Shown in pieces: positions 59,532-64,000 of a DNA stretch of 64,000 bases (positions are counted from its first letter, which is position 1; each line of letters starts with the position of its first letter). The notes below the pieces were generated by a model. It made no database searches and was not told where the DNA came from. It saw nothing but the letters and a program-made list of their open reading frames with translations. Source of the DNA: Punctularia strigosozonata HHB-11173 SS5 (lineage: Eukaryota; Basidiomycota; Agaricomycetes; Corticiales; Punctulariaceae). The stretch covers positions 1,939,011-2,003,010 of the forward strand of contig NW_006767436.1 of assembly GCF_000264995.1 (NCBI RefSeq), in the 5' to 3' direction. The translations under genes were made by a program, and so were the position numbers.

Positions 59532-61237
59532 GGCGCTTGTCTCGCAACCTCCACCGGAATTGCTCATTATTGTGTTCATTCATGGGTGAGTAGGTCAACC
59601 TAGCTCGATCGTATCGCCAAAAAAGCTCTGCATCCGCAGGTTCAAGGGAACGGACTCAACGTTCGGCCCGTTCCCCGAGCGCTTGCGCCATGTCCTTGGG
59701 GAGACAATAGATAACGTGATTGTCGAGTCGATCGTCTTCCCGGCATACGAAGTGAGCATAGCGATCACGACGTCAACGAGCCTCGTCATTTGACTGTTTA
59801 TCCGACCAGTAGACCAAGGGAGAACTGGTGCGCTCAGTTCCTTCGGTGTGATGTGCAGGCACAAATCGCGCATCATCTCCAGGACGCCGCGGTCGGGCGA
59901 TTCGCCGACTGGCTTGTCACACTCACAGTCGAGCGCGAAGTAGCTCATGGCTCAGGTGGCGGCGCGGGAAGGGCTAAAATCGTCCTGTGTGGTCATAGGT
60001 TTGTCACGTCGTTGTGCTTCGGAAGTACGAACTATGCTCATCGCAACACAGTATGGGCGGTTTGTTGGCAGCAGATACCTTGATTCAGATGGTCAACTCC
60101 AGACCGGATATGAAAGCCCCTCTTTGGCCACGTATAATTGCGCTACTCGCCTTTGATACGCCGGTACGTGCCTAGGTCACTGATCGGAGACCCGCAGCTC
60201 ATCTATGTCAAGTATCTGGGTCTCCATCCATTCGTGTTCCGTAACAGCGCAAGTAAAGCTACCCAATATGTTCAGACCGCACGGGATATTCTCTCCTTCG
60301 CCTCCTCCTTCAAGACAGGAAATCCCGGTGTTTCAGCGCCCGTGCCCACAGCTGCGCCTGCCGGCGTTCTTCCTGCGCCCCGGCAAGCGGCTGGCTGGTC
60401 AAAGTGGGCGCTTCCGGCCGCGTATGCTGTTGGCGGAACAGTACTAGCCGGTGCAGCAGCCGGAGCGGCGTACATGCGCAAGGATGACATTGGACAGGGC
60501 TACGCCTGGGCAGCAGATCACATGAAATACGTGGGAAATCTATGGCAAGAGGACAAGCTACGAGCAAGAATGGAAGAAATATTGAAGATCGAGCAAGAGC
60601 TGGGCGTCGTATTCAGGACGTGAGTATTGCCACAATATGCGTCTCGTTTCGCTGAATTTCGACGCATTCGACGGCAGATGGTATACTCTGCTCCCTCCCT
60701 TGCCATCGCATGACACTCCGCGCACATTTATCGTCCTGCCGAAACCCCCTCCTGTGCTCAAGGAGGCTCACGCACCTGCTTCGACCAGCGCAGGCGATTC
60801 TGCACTCGCTGCCGAGGCCCATAAGCACTTCGTGCCGGCCAAGAATAGCTTGGCAGAAGACGAAGTGCAGGCCCACACTAGCATGTTCGAGGCGAAAACG
60901 AATGACGGCTACTATGAGCTAGGATTGCAGACAGCGAAGGTCATCCGAGAGGCACTCATGGCTACGAGAGGGCAAGTATCCAGTCTTGGGGGAATGTCGC
61001 TATTGAGCTAACAACATCCTCTGCAGGGTCGTGGAGGACCAAGACTATCGCGCAGAGAAAGAGCGGGACAGGAACGCTGGCATGAAGTTGCAAGAGAGCA
61101 TGGGTGACGACATGATGGGGCAGACGCGAGATGACAGTCAAGGCACCACAAGAGACATCGACAGTACCGCGTCAGCTTCGCAATCGGGAGTCAGGGCTGT
61201 TAGCGACGGGGGAGGTGTGCCCCTCATTGATCTATAA
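59530..61237 (+). CDS. DUF676-type alpha/beta hydrolase (putative lipase)
   Basis: Eight exons (59530-59585, 59640-59751, 59813-59827, 59883-59998, 60052-60163, 60213-60619, 60678-60971, 61027-61237) join exactly to 440 residues. A first strand plus oxyanion region ELLIIVFIHGFKGTDSTFG and the nucleophile elbow LCGHSMGGLLAADTL (Ser100) define a serine hydrolase of the DUF676/PGAP1-like group. LAFDTPYLGLHPFVF follows. A hydrophobic segment (KWALPAAYAVGGTVLAGAAA) in the middle suggests membrane attachment. The catalytic His candidate is in EAKTNDGYYELG or the nearby AHTSMF. Exon 3 is a 15-nt microexon encoding TKGEL. The last intron (60972-61026) has a GC donor. The substrate is unknown, probably a lipid. 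Confidence 0.87.
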
Positions 61238-61504
61238 GCGGTTTTTCAGTTCGCCTGCGTATGCATACTGACATGTCATCTGTATCTGTATCTATGATTA
61301 TCAGCGAGACCTCGTTATAGCCAGTGCTTCCGGCCAACATGATATTCACACGTCCCGGGAGTTCAGTGAACATGGGAACTTTCCCCCAGACAACAATAGC
61401 GATGAGATACAAAGCAGGTAGGAATGAATCGACAAGCAGTACTCTACAGATCAGCGGTTTGAACGTACGTATTTTGATTGCTAGCCAATCCATCATCGTA
61501 ACCC

Positions 61505-62288
61505 TCATGCTTGCTTGAGGGATAATTTCATGGCATATGCATCTTCCCCGTCGGCGTCTGGCCGGGCAGCATTCAATGCATGATCATTGCAAGGACGAAT
61601 TAGCTTACAATATTTCTTTTCGATGTCTTTGACGGTAAACCCTAGAGTATCGCGGTACAGTCCCAAGGCAGCGCGGTTGGATTTTCGTACGTGCAACGAA
61701 ACGTATGCAGCTTGATATACTGTAGCCATTGCTTCCTCTAAAACATTGGAGGCAGGTAGGCATGAACAGAAGTAGAAATGACGCGCCCAATTAGCAACAG
61801 TAAAACATCAAGAGGTGATACGCACGAGATTGTACCATGAGTTTCTTCGCTAGTCCTAAGCGACGGTAGGACCGGAGCACGGATATGGATGTGACATGTC
61901 CATGAGCCTCTTCACCTTCGGATACTTCCTCCTCCCTGTATAATAGACGTGAATATGTTAGCGTTAGCGCAGCATGATCATAGAATATACGGTGAAGCGT
62001 ACATCTTGGCTAAAATGTAGCCGACTATCCTTCCCTCGTCCTCAGCGACATACGAGAGCGACGGCCAAGTCAAGAGATGATATAGATCTGCAGTGCATCA
62101 TATCTACCATCAGCCATGTGAATGAGGGGTCAAGCGGGGATACGCACAATATTTCATAGTGTAGTTTTCTGGGAGGTTCTGCAAGTTGCAGGCCTGCATA
62201 CCCGGAAGATCGTCTACCTGGCAGACATGAACACTGCGAAGGCAGATCCAGGAATAAGATTGCGTACTCGTGCAGGTCTAATGTTCAT
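61505..62288 (-). CDS. NAA10: N-alpha-acetyltransferase NAA10 (Ard1), NatA catalytic subunit
   Basis: Six exons (62288-62268, 62217-62148, 62087-62003, 61935-61826, 61737-61609, 61557-61505) join exactly to 155 residues. The GNAT fold is plain. It starts [20 protein letters not shown] with NLPENY, then [19 protein letters not shown]. The acetyl-CoA loop lies in [20 protein letters not shown] (R/Q-x-x-G-x-G/A type), followed by [19 protein letters not shown] and the end [15 protein letters not shown]. With Naa15 it acetylates N-termini exposed after Met removal, at the ribosome. The protein stops right after the GNAT core, lacking the acidic tail of animal NAA10. It is divergent from the Myb-like gene, with 137 bp between starts. 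Confidence 0.95.
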
Positions 62289-62425
62289 CGCGGCACGGAG
62301 TTGGACGGTGTGGATGTATATGAGTATAAGACAGGCGCTCGCGCATCTTGCTCCTTGCCTCGACCCGCGACCTGACCTCCCCTAAACTGGATTCACCCAC
62401 CACGCTCTGACGCGCATTCGCGACA

Positions 62426-64000
62426 ATGCAAGCGGAGCGATCCGAGCATGACACTCACGGAAACAAAAAACGGAAGAAACCGCACAAGTCAGACAGGCTC
62501 GCCATTGCACCCGATCAAAGCATACATGAAAAGAGGTCGAAGAAAAGGAAAAGGGATGGGACCGAAGATCATATTCCCCCGCAACTACACTGCGACGCCG
62601 AGGATGCTTTACAAGCGGAGAGGATGCTGGACAGGGCGGCCAGAAAGAAGAGAAAGAAGGAGGCGAAAGCAGCTCGAGCGGCAGCGTCTGGAGTCTTGTC
62701 CTCTGAACAGCTTGCAGCCGCAATAGAGACAACCAATGTCCCCTTGCCTCAGGTAGAGGATACCGGCGCACAGATCGACCCTGCTCTGCTTGACGACTCG
62801 TCGATCACGAAGGAGAAGATGAAGATGAAGAACAAGGACAAGGGAAGGGCGCAGGAAACGGGTCAAGACCAGGTTATGGACGAGCCTCGTCCAGAGGAAC
62901 ATCACCCAGACATCATCCCCGACGAACCCTCGAAAAAGAAGAAGAAGAAGAAGAAAAAGGACAAGAAAGGCAGCGAACCTGCTGATTCCGTGCCCCAAGA
63001 CGAGCGCTCACAGACATTACCTTCCAGCGGCGTTGACGTGCATCCGAGCAGTCTCAACAATGCCGACATGGCCAACCTTGTGTCCACCACTGCAAACTCT
63101 TCTTCCATGGCTTTCCTTGCGGCCATCATGTCCGCTCTTAACGGCCAGACCGATCCTCTGGCTTACCCGCCGCCTTCTGCGAATATGGCGTCATACGCTG
63201 CCCGTAATTTTTCTTTCGGGCTTGACCATGGGCCTGGTCACGAAGCTGGTTCGAGCAGTCACCTACAGCATCCTTCTGCAGCACAGCACCTCCCGGATCC
63301 AAACATGTCTGATGTTTTCTTCAACGAACTCGCCGCGAACATGCAAGCCATGGGTGTGAACGGTGACATGACAGACCCCACCAAGATTCTGAATCTCCTA
63401 CGCAATCTCGGAGTGTCGAATCCGGGAGCTGCGATGCTCTCGTCATCGCAACCAATAGCCACCACACTCGCTGATAATCATCTTGCCCAACCTTCTTCAT
63501 CAAGGAACGAGCGTCGGAGCCATCCAGGCGGCATACGGTCCCATAGTGAGCGTGAACAGCTGGCTGTGGAGGCTGCCATGGCCCCTACCCCTATTGGCCA
63601 AAAACCTGTTACTGCAGACCAGCTTCGATCCGTGCGTGAAGGCGACGGTATCACAGCCGCGCCCGTCGCCGTTTCAGTCGGCGCTGCCCGAACCACGCGA
63701 CGCGACCACCAGCATATGCTAGCTACCAAGTGGATGAAGGCGAGCGACCTCAATGATATGGTCACCAGAGAAGGTTTGCCTCGGAGTTCTTAGTGAATCG
63801 GCGCGCCATATAATTTGACTTTCTGTTGCGTTTTAGGTCTCATTTACAAAAAGGGCAAATTCTCCGCTATCGAAGATGCACAGCTAAGAGTTGCGAAGGA
63901 GAACTATCGACTTGTGAGTCCCTACGATACCAGTATTGGTGCGATAGCTAACTGGTCGGTATGTAGCGACATAGTTTGACAAATGAAGAAGTTGACGAGC
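62426..64000 (+). CDS. Myb/Reb1-like DNA-binding factor, N-terminal part (cut by window end)
   Basis: Exon 1 is 62426 to about 63773, and two further exons begin about 63836 and 63967. The first 450 residues are low-complexity: Lys/Arg blocks (KKRKKPHKSD, KRSKKRKRD, and a run of nine Lys near 62930-62960) that are nuclear or nucleolar signals, then Ser/Asn/Pro-rich sequence. The ordered part starts after the first intron at LIYKKGKFSAIEDAQLRVAK, then ENYRLRHSLTNEEVDEL. This is the entry into the tandem Myb-like domain of Reb1/TTF1-type factors that terminate RNA polymerase I transcription and bind promoters. The window ends before the Myb repeats, so the assignment is provisional. Confidence 0.65.

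Noticed and set aside
59813-59858. Reading the lipase with a 31-nt intron after TKGEL (acceptor at 59858)
   Set aside because: 31 nt is below the workable intron size; the acceptor at 59882 gives a 55-nt intron, keeps the frame, and gives a better family match (DAAVGRFADWL).
59595-59948. Minus-strand 117-codon frame over the lipase 5' exons
   Set aside because: It is antisense to exons that join exactly into a DUF676 hydrolase and runs through their introns.

Overview
This 64 kb window reads as nuclear DNA of a filamentous basidiomycete, most likely an Agaricomycete. The genes are dense and intron-rich, with introns mostly of 45-70 nt and GT..AG borders. Translated exons rejoin in frame into conserved fungal proteins, including alpha-tubulins, Arf1, glutaminyl-tRNA synthetase, exocyst Sec10 and Sec15, Rix1, Gemin2 and NAA10. 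Families with a mushroom-type look also occur: a divergent F-box protein, Ser/Thr-rich surface proteins and an HSL-like lipase. All assignments come from reading the sequence and remembered family motifs; no database search was run.

Layout. 0-1.8 kb: GC-rich degenerate repeats, an AT-rich block that may be transposon-derived, and a 5'-truncated membrane-protein gene. 2-9 kb (+): a 2-oxoglutarate/Fe(II) oxygenase, a ~670-bp TIR element, a Kre9/Knh1-like GPI protein, a Ser-rich single-pass membrane protein and an F-box protein. 9-18.3 kb: RIX1(-), enoyl-CoA hydratase/isomerase(+), SEC10(-), quinolinate phosphoribosyltransferase(+), ending against an ACMSD-like amidohydrolase(-). 19.6-21.2 kb: AT-rich gene-free DNA with perfect palindromes. 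21.2-32.7 kb: a dual-specificity phosphatase whose catalytic Cys is Ser(-), an orphan basic protein(+), a DUF3245 protein(-), Gemin2(+), a HAD phosphatase(-), a 257-bp MITE, and a large HSL-like lipase(+). 33-37 kb: two tandem alpha-tubulins(+). 37-46.4 kb: SEC15(+), GlnRS(-), ARF1(+), a coiled-coil/RING protein(-). 46.4-54.4 kb: a very GC-rich block with a CCDC97-like protein, an LRR protein and a DH-PH RhoGEF, all (+). 54.4-64 kb: a second RhoGEF(-), a DUF676-type lipase(+), NAA10(-) and the start of a Myb/Reb1-like factor(+) cut by the window edge.

The genes are housekeeping and growth genes, not an obvious cluster. Several act in polarised growth (Sec10, Sec15, Arf1, two RhoGEFs, alpha-tubulins). 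One neighbouring pair, QPRT and the ACMSD-like decarboxylase, would act on opposite sides of a branch point in tryptophan-to-NAD metabolism. The most useful second-look items are that pair, the Cys-to-Ser phosphatase, five inferred GC-AG introns, two microexons (11 and 15 nt), two TIR elements with TA target sites, two divergent genes whose ATG codons overlap inside one CCATGG, and the unequal intron content of the tandem tubulins.
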